DNA of 64,000 nt, taken from NCBI RefSeq assembly GCF_000233695.2, contig NZ_CM001488.1:3099501-3163500 (forward strand), in the 5' to 3' direction. The notes beneath the pieces are model-generated. The model saw only the letters and a program-made list of their open reading frames with translations, did no database searches and was not told the DNA's origin. Shown here piece after piece: positions 56,252-64,000 of this stretch. Each line of letters starts with the position of its first letter. The first letter of the stretch is position 1. A program made the translations under genes and the position numbers. The stretch comes from Desulfobacter postgatei 2ac9 (lineage in GTDB: Bacteria > Desulfobacterota > Desulfobacteria > Desulfobacterales > Desulfobacteraceae).

Positions 56252-57190
56252 ATGAACGGCCTGTCCATATTTGCCGGAAACTCCAATGTCCCCCTTGCAG
56301 AAAGAATATCGGAATATTTGGCCAAACCTCTGGGGCGATTGAAGGTCAACCGGTTCAGTGACGGGGAAACCCAGGTCGAAATTCATGAAAATGTGCGTCG
56401 GCGGGAAGTTTATGTCATTCAATCCACGTGCAAGCCTGTGAACGACAATTTAGTTGAGCTTCTGCTGCTCATTGATGCCTTCAGACGTTCCTCTGCTGCC
56501 CGATTGACCGCTGTTATTCCCTATTTCGGATATTCCCGCCAGGACAAGAAAGTTGCTCCCCGGGTGCCCATCAGTGCCAAGGTGGTTGCAGCCTTGCTTG
56601 AAAGGACCGGGGTTGACAGGGTCATCACCATGGACCTGCATGCCGGACAGATTCAGGGCTTTTTCAATGTGCCCGTGGATAATCTTTATGCAGCCCCTAT
56701 AATTATTGATGATATAAAAACCCGTTTTAGTGATGATATCGTTGTAGTTTCTCCGGATGCAGGCGGGGTGGAGCGGGCCAGGGCCTATGCCAAACGCTTG
56801 GATGCCGGCCTTGCCATCGTGGATAAACGCCGTAGCGCACCCAATCAGGCCAAGGCCATGGCTATCATCGGAGATGTGAAGGGTAAAATTGCTTTGGTTA
56901 TTGATGATATGGTGGACACTGCCGGGACCCTGACCGAGGCTGCCAGCGTTATCAGTGAAAAGGGTGCCAAAGAAGTTCATGCATATTGTACACATCCGGT
57001 ATTGTCAGGCCCGGCTATTGACAGAATAACACAATCATCTTTGAGCTCCCTTGTTGCAACGGATACCGTCCCCTTGTCGGAAGAGGCCCGTTCCTGTGGC
57101 AAGATAAAGACGCTTTCCATTGCAAAACTTGTCGGAGAAGCTATTATGCGCAGCTACAGGGGAGATTCTGTAAATTCTTTATTTGTATAA
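56252..57190 (+). CDS. prs: Ribose-phosphate pyrophosphokinase
   Basis: 312 residues, normal length. The start MNGLSIFAGNSNVPLAERIS, the ATP-binding flexible loop region PYFGYSRQDKK, DLHAGQIQGFF, the VVSPDAGGVERA block and the PRPP loop LVIDDMVDTAGTL are all intact. It makes PRPP from ribose-5-phosphate and ATP for nucleotide, histidine and tryptophan synthesis. It follows the tRNA by 46 bp. Confidence 0.95.
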   Translation: MNGLSIFAGNSNVPLAERISEYLAKPLGRLKVNRFSDGETQVEIHENVRRREVYVIQSTCKPVNDNLVELLLLIDAFRRSSAARLTAVIPYFGYSRQDKKVAPRVPISAKVVAALLERTGVDRVITMDLHAGQIQGFFNVPVDNLYAAPIIIDDIKTRFSDDIVVVSPDAGGVERARAYAKRLDAGLAIVDKRRSAPNQAKAMAIIGDVKGKIALVIDDMVDTAGTLTEAASVISEKGAKEVHAYCTHPVLSGPAIDRITQSSLSSLVATDTVPLSEEARSCGKIKTLSIAKLVGEAIMRSYRGDSVNSLFV

Positions 57191-57249
57191 AAAGATATAT
57201 TTGATCAATCTGCCTTTTGTCTGAAAGGGCAGGTACGAAAGGTTTAAAC

Positions 57250-57873
57250 ATGGAACTTATAGAATTAAGTGTCGCAAAAAGAGAGAGTACCGGCAAGGGT
57301 GCTGCCAAAAAATTACGGGCGGACAACGCTATCCCCGGCATTGTTTATGGCGCGAAAATCGAGCCTGTAAAAGTGTCTATTGACGTTAATACCTTTGATA
57401 AGGTGATCCGGGAAAACGGTACCACAGGTCTTTTTTTTGATTTGAAGGTCGAAGGGGAGGGGGAGACGGGCAGAATGGTTATGCTTAAGGAGATTCAGAT
57501 GGATCCCTTTGGTCTTCGCTATCAGCATATTGATTTCCATGAAATTGATATGGATGCAACAGTGTCCATTGTCGTTCCTGTTGAAGTCCAAGGTACCAGT
57601 GCCGGCGTCAAAGAAGGCGGTATGGTCCAGATTATCCGTCGAGATCTTGAAGTGATTTGCAAACCCAAAGATACCCCCGAAAGCATTAAACTTGATATTT
57701 CAGAACTTGAGATCGGGGATTCCATCCATGTCGCAGATATTGACCTGGGTGCTGAAATTGAGATTCCGTTTGATACCAATTTTACCGTAGTCACCATTGT
57801 TCCGCCTGAGAGTGGTTCGGATGATGAGGAAGGCGAAGAAAAAGCTGAAGTCGCTGAAGCTGGTGCTGAATAG
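57250..57873 (+). CDS. rplY: 50S ribosomal protein L25 (Ctc family)
   Basis: 207 residues from ATG 57250 (GAAAGG upstream). An N-terminal L25 domain (LSVAKRESTGKGAAKKLRAD, IPGIVYGAKIEPVKV) is followed by the TL5/Ctc C-terminal beta domain (VSIVVPVEVQGTSAGVKEGG, LEVICKPKDTPESIKLDI) and an acidic tail (DDEEGEEKAEVAEAGAE). It binds 5S rRNA. The two-domain form is usual outside gammaproteobacteria. prs, rplY and pth are a common gene order. Confidence 0.93.
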   Translation: MELIELSVAKRESTGKGAAKKLRADNAIPGIVYGAKIEPVKVSIDVNTFDKVIRENGTTGLFFDLKVEGEGETGRMVMLKEIQMDPFGLRYQHIDFHEIDMDATVSIVVPVEVQGTSAGVKEGGMVQIIRRDLEVICKPKDTPESIKLDISELEIGDSIHVADIDLGAEIEIPFDTNFTVVTIVPPESGSDDEEGEEKAEVAEAGAE

Positions 57874-57877
57874 ATAC

Positions 57878-57926
57878 AACGCCTTTTTTTGCGTGTTCGT
57901 TTCATTTTTGTTTAAGGCGTTTTTTA
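57878..57926 (+). terminator. Terminator after rplY
   Basis: AACGCCTT (57878-57885) pairs with AAGGCGTT (57914-57921), followed by TTTTTAG. The loop is long (28 bases), so strength is uncertain; pth follows directly. Confidence 0.5.
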
Positions 57927-57945
57927 GTTTTAGATTGTTAAAGTC

Positions 57946-58524
57946 ATGGCTGACTCAAAACGATTATTAGCGGGTCTGGGAAATCCTGGAGAACAGTATT
58001 CCCGGACCCGTCATAATATCGGCTTTGATGTCGTCGATGCCCTGGCGGATCGGTCCGGGTGCCGTCTGAACAAGGAAAAATTCAATGCCGCCTACACCGG
58101 CGTGCGTATGGGGCTCCAGGAGATATTTCTGGTCAAGCCCCTTTCGTATATGAACAGAAGCGGTATTCCCCTCCAGAAGCTGGCAGATTATTTCAAGATC
58201 GATATAGAGAATATCATTGTGGTCCACGATGACATGGACCTTCCCTTTGGAAAGATAAAGATTGTGCAGGGTAGGGGCCATGGCGGCCATAACGGCATTC
58301 GTTCAATTATTGATGCCTTTGGTCAAAAGGCATGTGTCCGGGTTCGGGTGGGTATTGGCCGCCCCGAAAGCGACAGATCCGTCACCGGACATGTCCTGGG
58401 TAAATATACCCCGGACGAACAGGCTTGTCTGGATCATGTTCTTAATGATGCCTGTGACGCCTGCCTCGCTATCCTGGAAAAAGGGGTCGTCAAGGCCATG
58501 AATTTCGTTAATTCCTCCGGATAA
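57946..58524 (+). CDS. pth: Peptidyl-tRNA hydrolase
   Basis: 192 residues, normal length. Catalytic histidine in TRHNIGFDVVD, substrate Asn in LVKPLSYMNRSG, Asp in VVHDDMDLPFGKI and the second His/Gly block GRGHGGHNGIRSI. It cleaves peptides from tRNAs dropped by ribosomes. It follows the terminator after rplY but belongs to the prs-rplY-pth cluster. Confidence 0.95.
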   Translation: MADSKRLLAGLGNPGEQYSRTRHNIGFDVVDALADRSGCRLNKEKFNAAYTGVRMGLQEIFLVKPLSYMNRSGIPLQKLADYFKIDIENIIVVHDDMDLPFGKIKIVQGRGHGGHNGIRSIIDAFGQKACVRVRVGIGRPESDRSVTGHVLGKYTPDEQACLDHVLNDACDACLAILEKGVVKAMNFVNSSG

Positions 58525-58717
58525 AAAGCGTTTCCCTGTTGTTTATTTTCCCCTGTTGTTCAGATCTGTTTAGTCCTATGTGGTAGGGCTGAATTTTAAT
58601 TTTGTGTTTGTTGGCTTAATGTTTATTCAAAAAATATTCAGTTGACAATATTGTTTAGATGTGGTTTTCTGCCTGAGAATGGATAACTTGTATCTTTAAA
58701 CAATAAGGTGGGCATAA

Positions 58718-59254
58718 ATGGCAAAACAATCTGGGACAAACAAGGCTAAAGAAAATAGCAAGTCAACCAAAAAAGCGTTTTCAAAGGGCGACATGGCCGT
58801 CTATCCTGCACACGGCGTCGGCTGTATTGAATCGATCGAAACCCAGGAAATAAATGGGGATACCATGAATTTCTACATGATGAAAATTGTGGAAAACGGT
58901 ATGACGATCATGATCCCTACATCCAATGTTGAATCCGTGGGTTTGAGGGAAGTGATCCCTGAAACTGAAGTGCCCCAGGTTTATGAGGTTATGCAGAAAA
59001 AAGCCCAGGCCAGTGACAACCAGACCTGGAACCGTCGTTACAGAGAATACATGGATAAGATCAAAACCGGGTCCATCTATGATGTGGCCGAGGTATTCAG
59101 GGATCTTTTCCAGCTTAAGCTTGAAAAAGATCTTAGTTTTGGCGAAAGAAAACTGCTTGATACTGCCCAGAATCTCCTTGTCCAGGAACTCTCCATGGCC
59201 AAAGATGTTGATGAAGCCTACATGATAAAAGAGATTGAAAATCTGTTCAACTAA
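58718..59254 (+). CDS. carD: CarD-family transcriptional regulator
   Basis: 178 residues. The RNA-polymerase-interacting domain is near the N-terminus (FSKGDMAVYPAHGVGCIESIE, YMMKIVENGMTIMIPTSN). A helical DNA-binding part follows (NQTWNRRYREYMDKIKTGSIYDVAEVF, LSFGERKLLDTAQNLLVQEL). It should bind the RNA polymerase beta subunit and stabilise open complexes, as CarD/CdnL do. TTGACA at about 58642-58647 may be the -35 of its own promoter, but no good -10 follows at the right distance. A terminator follows the gene. Confidence 0.9.
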   Translation: MAKQSGTNKAKENSKSTKKAFSKGDMAVYPAHGVGCIESIETQEINGDTMNFYMMKIVENGMTIMIPTSNVESVGLREVIPETEVPQVYEVMQKKAQASDNQTWNRRYREYMDKIKTGSIYDVAEVFRDLFQLKLEKDLSFGERKLLDTAQNLLVQELSMAKDVDEAYMIKEIENLFN

Positions 59255-59282
59255 ACACCTTAATTTCTGATAACACAAATAG

Positions 59283-59318
59283 ACCGGCACGTGTCACACT
59301 GCCGGTTTTGTATTTTTT
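59283..59318 (+). terminator. Intrinsic terminator after carD, abutting the rluD start
   Basis: ACCGGCA (59283-59289) pairs with TGCCGGT (59300-59306), followed by TTTGTATTTTTT. The rluD ATG at 59320 comes one base after the T-run. Confidence 0.75.
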
Positions 59319-59319
59319 C

Positions 59320-60264
59320 ATGCGCATACAGATAGAAATTTCACCGGATCAGGCTGGCGTCAGGCTTGACCAGATTGTTGCCGATTCCCAATCCCGGATA
59401 TCCCGCTCCAGGGTTGCAAGTCTGATCTCCCAGGGCTTTATTCTGGTGAACCACGCGTGTAAACGCCCCGGTTATAAAGTTAAGCCCAATGACCTGATTG
59501 AGGGGGATTTCCCATCACCGGATCAACAGGATACAAAAAACATTCTTCCCGAATCCATACCTTTGGACATCCTTTACGAGGATGAGCATATTCTTATGAT
59601 TGATAAGCCTCCAGGCCTTGTGGTGCATCCCGGGGCGGGGAATAATTCCGGTACCCTGGTTAACGCCTTGCTTGGGCATCACCCGGCTTTTCGCGAAAAA
59701 GACTGGGACAGGGAACGGCCGGGTATCGTTCACCGCTTGGACAAAGATACCTCCGGGTTGATGGTTATTGCAAAAAAACTGAACGCCCTTGAATTTCTAC
59801 AAAAGGAATTTAAGCAAAGGCGAGTCGAAAAGCACTACCTGGCACTGGCAAGGGGAGAAAATATACCGGAATCGGGGGTGATTGAACGCCCCATTGGCCG
59901 GCACCCTTACCATCGCAAACGCATGGCCGTCCTGGATGAGAACGGCAGATACGCAAAAACCTGCTTTAGTGTATTAAAACGGTTTAGTTCAGGGTGTCTT
60001 ATGGATGTTCGTCTATATACCGGTAGAACCCATCAGATTCGCGTTCATTTTTATGACCAGGGTATGCCCCTTTTTGGTGATTGCATTTACCGGGAGCGAC
60101 GGTTCCGGAAAAAAGATCCTATCGTGCCACGTCAGATGCTTCATTCCTGGACCTTGTCCTTTCGTCACCCTTATTCAGGTGTACGGCTCTATTTTGAAGC
60201 CCCTATGCCGGAAGATTTCAAAACCACTTTGCTGCATCTATCCGATGCATGCCTATATGATTGA
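59320..60264 (+). CDS. rluD: Ribosomal large-subunit pseudouridine synthase D-type
   Basis: 314 residues from ATG 59320; a TTG four codons earlier lies inside the terminator T-run. An N-terminal S4 domain (VRLDQIVADSQSRISRSRVASLI) is followed by the synthase domain with the catalytic Asp in IVHRLDKDTSGLMV and the YTGRTHQIRVHF block. It should modify uridines in 23S rRNA (or related sites). No Shine-Dalgarno sequence precedes either start, because the carD terminator occupies that stretch. Confidence 0.85.
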   Translation: MRIQIEISPDQAGVRLDQIVADSQSRISRSRVASLISQGFILVNHACKRPGYKVKPNDLIEGDFPSPDQQDTKNILPESIPLDILYEDEHILMIDKPPGLVVHPGAGNNSGTLVNALLGHHPAFREKDWDRERPGIVHRLDKDTSGLMVIAKKLNALEFLQKEFKQRRVEKHYLALARGENIPESGVIERPIGRHPYHRKRMAVLDENGRYAKTCFSVLKRFSSGCLMDVRLYTGRTHQIRVHFYDQGMPLFGDCIYRERRFRKKDPIVPRQMLHSWTLSFRHPYSGVRLYFEAPMPEDFKTTLLHLSDACLYD

Positions 60265-60268
60265 ATGA

Positions 60269-61006
60269 TCAGGACTGGTTTAATCGGCGCTGGGATTCGG
60301 TCCAGTCAATGCGGCTTAAAAGTCCCCGGATAATTCTGACGTCCCTGGATGACAGACCCGCATTAGAGAATATCCTGCGGTAGGTCCGCAGCAGATGATC
60401 CGGGTTTTGGGGATCAAGATAATCAATATCTAAAAGTGTCTTTCTCATGTGCGCAAACATCGATTCAAGTGCTTCTCCCCGGGCAGGATCTTTAACCCCG
60501 GGGTCATGGAAATTTTTTGCGGCCCCGGAATTAAGGGAAACCTCGTAAAGCAGCACTGCCAGGGAGTGGCTCAGATTCATGGACGGGTAGGCCTCATGGG
60601 TGGGTATGGTGATAAAATACCGGCACAGCTCCAGGTCCTTTGTCTCAAGACCGGTATCCTCCGGTCCCATAACCAGGGCACTGTGATGTTCCTGTTTCTG
60701 CTCTTCGATCAGGGTTCCCGCCGTGGCCGGTGTTAAAAACCCTTTTCTATATTTGCCAAACCGACGAGTGGTGCCGTAGGCGGAATGGACATCAAAAAGC
60801 GCCTGTTCCAGGGTTTCAAATATCTGCGCCTGTTCAAGGATATGATAGGCGGATAGGGCCATTTTTTTTGCTTCAAGGGATTTATAAGCACTGCAGGGGC
60901 TGACAAGACGCAGCCGGGTGCATCCGAAGTTCATCATGACCCGGCACACTGCACCAATGTTGATTGGGCCCTGGGGGCGGACAAGGATAATACTGAGATG
61001 GTTCAT
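60269..61006 (-). CDS. trmJ: TrmJ-like tRNA methyltransferase (SpoU family)
   Basis: 245 residues. SPOUT-fold motifs: LVRPQGPINIGAVCRVM (motif 1, arginine 9-type), VMGPEDTGL (motif 2) and PSMNLSHSLAVLLYE (motif 3, the trefoil knot). The C-terminal helical extension (ESMFAHMRKTLLDIDY, then VRIIRGLLSRI) matches TrmJ, which 2'-O-methylates position 32 of tRNAs. It ends 4 bp from the convergent rluD stop. Confidence 0.85.
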   Translation of the reverse strand: MNHLSIILVRPQGPINIGAVCRVMMNFGCTRLRLVSPCSAYKSLEAKKMALSAYHILEQAQIFETLEQALFDVHSAYGTTRRFGKYRKGFLTPATAGTLIEEQKQEHHSALVMGPEDTGLETKDLELCRYFITIPTHEAYPSMNLSHSLAVLLYEVSLNSGAAKNFHDPGVKDPARGEALESMFAHMRKTLLDIDYLDPQNPDHLLRTYRRIFSNAGLSSRDVRIIRGLLSRIDWTESQRRLNQS

Positions 61007-61034
61007 GGCATTTTGATTTTTGAATATTGGATTT

Positions 61035-61481
61035 TTAGTTTCCGGGGGATTCCAGAATCAGGGTGACAGGCCCCTGGTTGATCAATGATACATCCATATT
61101 GGCCTGGAATTTCCCTTTTTTAACTGTAACGCCCAGTGAGACAGCCCTTTGGGCAAAAAAACGGTAAAGCCGGCATGCAGGCTCGGGCGGGGCTGCATCC
61201 GTAAACGAGGGGCGCCGTCCCTTGCGGCAGTCTGCCATAATCGTGAACTGGGAAACCACCAGAAGCTCGCCTTTGACATCAAGAAGAGACCGGTTCATTT
61301 TTCCCTTATCATCTTCAAATATTCTTAAATTGATGATTTTGTCCACCAGGTATTCGGCATCCTTTTCGTTGTCGCCATGGGCCACGCCCAAAAGTACCAC
61401 AAGTCCTGTTTCAATGCTGGATATAATGGTGTTGTCTACAGTAACATGAGCTTTTTTAACCCGTTGAACAATGGCTTTCAT
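61035..61481 (-). CDS. dtd: D-aminoacyl-tRNA deacylase
   Basis: 148 residues, normal length. MKAIVQRVKKAHVTVD at the N-terminus, the catalytic SQFTIMADCRKGRRPSFTDA block and the cross-subunit NQGPVTLILES motif (usually NDGPVT) are seen. It frees tRNAs from D-amino acids. It precedes trmJ on the same strand with 28 bp between, so the two may be cotranscribed. Confidence 0.92.
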   Translation of the reverse strand: MKAIVQRVKKAHVTVDNTIISSIETGLVVLLGVAHGDNEKDAEYLVDKIINLRIFEDDKGKMNRSLLDVKGELLVVSQFTIMADCRKGRRPSFTDAAPPEPACRLYRFFAQRAVSLGVTVKKGKFQANMDVSLINQGPVTLILESPGN

Positions 61482-61526
61482 CGGTTTCCTTAAGATTTGT
61501 CTGTTTTAAATACCGGGATAAAAAAT

Positions 61527-62381
61527 TTAGGCGGGCGTCATGCATCGGGGCCTGGGCCAGTTCGTGGAAAATCCCATATCTTTTAAGGATTGAACCGCCC
61601 TGTCCACAAACATGCCTGCCTGTTCTTTGCTGTGCGCGTCGTCCCCGGGAACCACGCGAATACCCAAGGCTTTTGCCCTTTCCAGAATTGCCGGGGTCAG
61701 GTATGGCATTTTTTTTCCTTTGGCAAGGGGGCGCAGGTTATAATCCAGCACCAGTCCCAACTCTTTTATCACAGAAAGGTTGCGCTGGATGCGTTCAGCA
61801 ATTTCAGGTTTGTCAAGCCGTGCCTCAAAGTCAGGATCATAAATGCGTATAATATCAAAATGACCCACAACAAAGGGATGCAGATCCAGGATCATTTTAT
61901 ACTGGGCGTCAAAATAGGCCGTATACATGGCATCAAGACCGTTGAAATCCGCTGCAATGGCCTCATAATCCTGCCTGGAATAATCAAAACATCTGTCATT
62001 GAGATGATGGACCGAGCCCACAATATAGTCGGGATTAAATTCCCGGATCAAGGACCGTACAAGGGCCGGGCTTCCGGTGACGGTTTCGGTCTCAAATCCT
62101 TTAAATATCAGGATATCTGACTTATATTTTTTTTTAAGCCGTTCCAGTTCAAAAAAGTATCTTGAAAACCGGTCCCCAAGATCCTTGACCGAAAAGCCTT
62201 GCTCAAGTTCATCCGGGTAGATGAGTCGGTGTTCGGGCGGGGGCATGTGCTCGCTGATGCCCACTGCTTTAAATCCTTTGCTGATATAGGCTTTTATAAG
62301 ATCTTCAAGGCTGTCCTGGGCATGGCAGCAGAACTGGCCTGAATGTCCGCCATGAAAGGATATGAGTTCAGAATTAATCAT
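61527..62381 (-). CDS. hisJ: Histidinol-phosphatase of the PHP family
   Basis: 284 residues. Metal-binding motifs of the PHP domain are present: FHGGHSGQFC, GISEHMPPP, FKGFETE, GSVHHLND, GHFDIIRIY and PGDDAHSKEQAG. The length and order match HisK/HisJ-type histidinol-phosphate phosphatases. Other PHP phosphoesterases share these motifs, and no other his gene is near, so substrate assignment is by family likeness. It begins the dtd/trmJ group on the minus strand. Confidence 0.8.
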   Translation of the reverse strand: MINSELISFHGGHSGQFCCHAQDSLEDLIKAYISKGFKAVGISEHMPPPEHRLIYPDELEQGFSVKDLGDRFSRYFFELERLKKKYKSDILIFKGFETETVTGSPALVRSLIREFNPDYIVGSVHHLNDRCFDYSRQDYEAIAADFNGLDAMYTAYFDAQYKMILDLHPFVVGHFDIIRIYDPDFEARLDKPEIAERIQRNLSVIKELGLVLDYNLRPLAKGKKMPYLTPAILERAKALGIRVVPGDDAHSKEQAGMFVDRAVQSLKDMGFSTNWPRPRCMTPA

Positions 62382-62608
62382 GGAGCGGACTTTATCACCA
62401 AGCCGGGAGTAAAATCAAGATCGGGATTGTCTGGGTACAGGGCAATGGCATGTAACCTGGAATTGATTGTTGCAATTTTCGACAAGGGATGTTTAATCTC
62501 TAATTATGTTGACAGCGAACTATCGTTTTGAATTAAAACAGATTCGACGTATAATTCAAAAAAAACAAAAATTTAATTTTTGTCCATCATTGTCTCTGGT
62601 GAAATTTT

Positions 62609-63733
62609 TTGAAAATTTTATTTCTTGAGCCTTTTTACGGCGGGTCCCACAAGGTTGTGGCAGACGGTTTTGCGGCCTGTTCCCGCCATCAGGTGGATAT
62701 TTTATCCCTTGCCCCCAGATTCTGGAAGTGGCGGATGCGAGGCAGTGCCCTGGCATTTATTCGGCAGATTAAAAATTTGACGGAGTATGATCTTGTTTTT
62801 GCCACGGATATGGTGGATGTCACAGATTTTAAAGCCCTGGCAGGCCCACAATGCCCGCCCGTGGTCCTCTATTTCCATGAAAATCAACTCAGCTATCCCC
62901 TGGAACCCGGTGAAAAAAGGGATTTTCATTTGGGGTTCACCAATATCATATCTGCCCTGTCTGCGGAAGGGGTGTTTTTTAATTCGCAATTCCACAGGGA
63001 TGATTTTTTCAGCGCTGCAAAAGCCCTGATTCGTAAAATGCCGGACCTTCGCCCAGGATGGATTCTGGATAAAATCCGGGGTAAAACCTGTGTACTGTAT
63101 CCGGGTATTGATTTTGACTCCAGGGGCTTTGTTACTTCGGAACGTCAGGAGAGCAGCCTTGACCGACCTCTGGTGATCTGGAATCACCGGTGGGAGTATG
63201 ATAAAAATCCAAAGGCCTTTTTCAACGTACTGGAAGGCCTTAAGCGTCGGGGTATTGTGTTTTACCTGGCAGTGATGGGTGAACAGTATGGCACTGTTCC
63301 CGAAGAGTTTAAAGGCATTGAGGAAAGGTTTGATGCCGAACTTCTTGTTTACGGGTACCAGGAACAGGTGGCGGATTACAGAAAATGGCTGGCCAAAGGC
63401 AGTGTTGTGATCAGTACCGCCATCCAGGAAAATTTCGGTATTTCAGTGATGGAGGCCGTGGCCCATGGATGCTTTCCGTTGCTGCCCAATCGTTTGTCAT
63501 ACCCCGAACTGATCCCCGAACATTTAAAATCCGATGTCATTTACCGGGATGATGCCGATCTGGAGGCCAGGCTGGAACATATCCTGGTGCAGCCCCAAGT
63601 CTATCAGGAGAGGGCCGCAGCTCTATCGGCCCATGCCGCAGGGTTTTCCTGGTCGCATATGGCGGAAAAATGGGATGAAGCATTATACCAGAGTTTTATA
63701 AAGAGCGCTGGATGGGTTTTCCCTGTCAGCTGA
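62609..63733 (+). CDS. Glycosyltransferase of the tRNA-queuosine alpha-mannosyltransferase type
   Basis: 374 residues from a TTG start at 62609 with GGTGA upstream. The DUF3524-type N-terminus reads LFLEPFYGGSHKVVADGF, with PRFWKWRMRGSALAF and FHENQLSYPLEP. The C-terminal GT-B part has WNHRWEYDKNPKAFF and ENFGISVMEAVAHGCFPLLP (sugar-nucleotide-binding). This set of motifs is that of the enzyme that mannosylates queuosine in tRNA-Asp (human GTDC1/QTMAN) and of bacterial homologues. The assignment is from motif likeness. It stands alone upstream of clpB. Confidence 0.8.
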   Translation: MKILFLEPFYGGSHKVVADGFAACSRHQVDILSLAPRFWKWRMRGSALAFIRQIKNLTEYDLVFATDMVDVTDFKALAGPQCPPVVLYFHENQLSYPLEPGEKRDFHLGFTNIISALSAEGVFFNSQFHRDDFFSAAKALIRKMPDLRPGWILDKIRGKTCVLYPGIDFDSRGFVTSERQESSLDRPLVIWNHRWEYDKNPKAFFNVLEGLKRRGIVFYLAVMGEQYGTVPEEFKGIEERFDAELLVYGYQEQVADYRKWLAKGSVVISTAIQENFGISVMEAVAHGCFPLLPNRLSYPELIPEHLKSDVIYRDDADLEARLEHILVQPQVYQERAAALSAHAAGFSWSHMAEKWDEALYQSFIKSAGWVFPVS

Positions 63734-63837
63734 ATAATGAAATTTGAGATCTTTTAACAGAAATAAAGTCTTCGGCCATTTTTTATCTGAAAGGATAAAG
63801 TTTATTTGAGACAGGTATTGACGGCGATGAACCAGGT

Positions 63838-63870
63838 ATTACTTTTATGCCATAATGAATAAAAAGTAAT
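63838..63870 (+). promoter_or_regulatory. Inverted repeat in the clpB leader
   Basis: ATTACTTTT (63838-63846) and AAAAGTAAT (63862-63870) form a 9-bp inverted repeat 23 bp before the clpB ATG. It is not the CIRCE sequence. It could be an operator or a temperature-sensitive leader hairpin. Confidence 0.4.
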
Positions 63871-63893
63871 GTAAATAGAATTGGAGATATATT

Positions 63894-64000
63894 ATGAATT
63901 TTGAAAAATTGACGGTAAAATCCCAGGAGCTGTTTCAGCACGCCCACACCCTTGCGGTTGAAAAGGGACAGCAGGCCATTGAGCCCATCCATTTTTTAGG
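63894..64000 (+). CDS. clpB: ATP-dependent chaperone ClpB, N-terminal fragment (runs off window)
   Basis: Thirty-five codons starting MNFEKLTVKSQELFQHAHTL and ending QAIEPIHFL, the ClpB N-domain opening. GGAG lies about ten bases before the ATG. The rest of the about 860-residue disaggregase lies beyond base 64000. Confidence 0.9.
   Translation, partial: MNFEKLTVKSQELFQHAHTLAVEKGQQAIEPIHFL

Overview
The window looks like the chromosome of a sulfate-reducing deltaproteobacterium of the Desulfobacteraceae type. The evidence is the gene repertoire: a TAXI-type TRAP receptor, a GlcD/GlcF-type FAD/Fe-S oxidase pair, formate-tetrahydrofolate ligase with FolD (methyl branch of the acetyl-CoA pathway), sucCD, acetate and formate transporters, a DUF2333 protein, a CarD-family regulator and the order DUF1844-ispE-tRNA-Gln-prs-rplY-pth. 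No rRNA or taxonomic marker is present, so this is inference from gene content.

Layout. 1-756 is the right end of an IS66-like element with a frameshifted DruA-family (DUF4338) gene. 757-14892 is a transporter-rich stretch: sodium/solute symporter with small partners, dynamin-like GTPase, formate/nitrite channel, DUF2333 protein, SatP acetate transporter, a frameshifted IS4 element, a sigma-54 activator and the stump of an OFA-type MFS transporter. 14893-17551 is a complete second copy of the IS66-like element, with transposase and an intact DruA-family gene overlapping by 4 bp. 17948-25711 is metabolism: glcD/glcF-like pair, MgtC/DUF4010 membrane protein, sucCD and an apparently internally deleted Rossmann-fold dehydrogenase. 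25920-27000 holds three small genes.

27121-43376 is the main accessory locus, a complete type I-E CRISPR-Cas system on the minus strand. The order is cas3, cas8e, cse2, cas6e, cas7, cas5, cas1, cas2, then a YprB-like DEDDy exonuclease whose start overlaps the end of cas2, a short AT-rich leader, and an array of 113 repeats and 112 spacers. Its leader-distal end abuts a two-repeat relic of a type I-C array. Upstream of cas3, an IS4-family element (IS231-like, 10-bp target duplication) has cut off the last 35 codons of an XRE plus ImmA/IrrE-like regulator that originally ended 135 bp before cas3.

46544-64000 is mostly housekeeping: succinate-semialdehyde dehydrogenase, TAXI receptor, ExeA-like ATPase, Epd-like dehydrogenase, fhs, folD, DUF1844, ispE, tRNA-Gln, prs, rplY, pth, carD, rluD, then trmJ, dtd and a PHP phosphatase on the minus strand, a queuosine-tRNA mannosyltransferase-like gene and the first 35 codons of clpB.

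The strongest candidates for something new are the exonuclease tied to the I-E adaptation genes and the DruA-family gene carried as second ORF of an IS66-like element. Next come the tandem structured elements in front of satP and the I-C relic fused to the I-E array.
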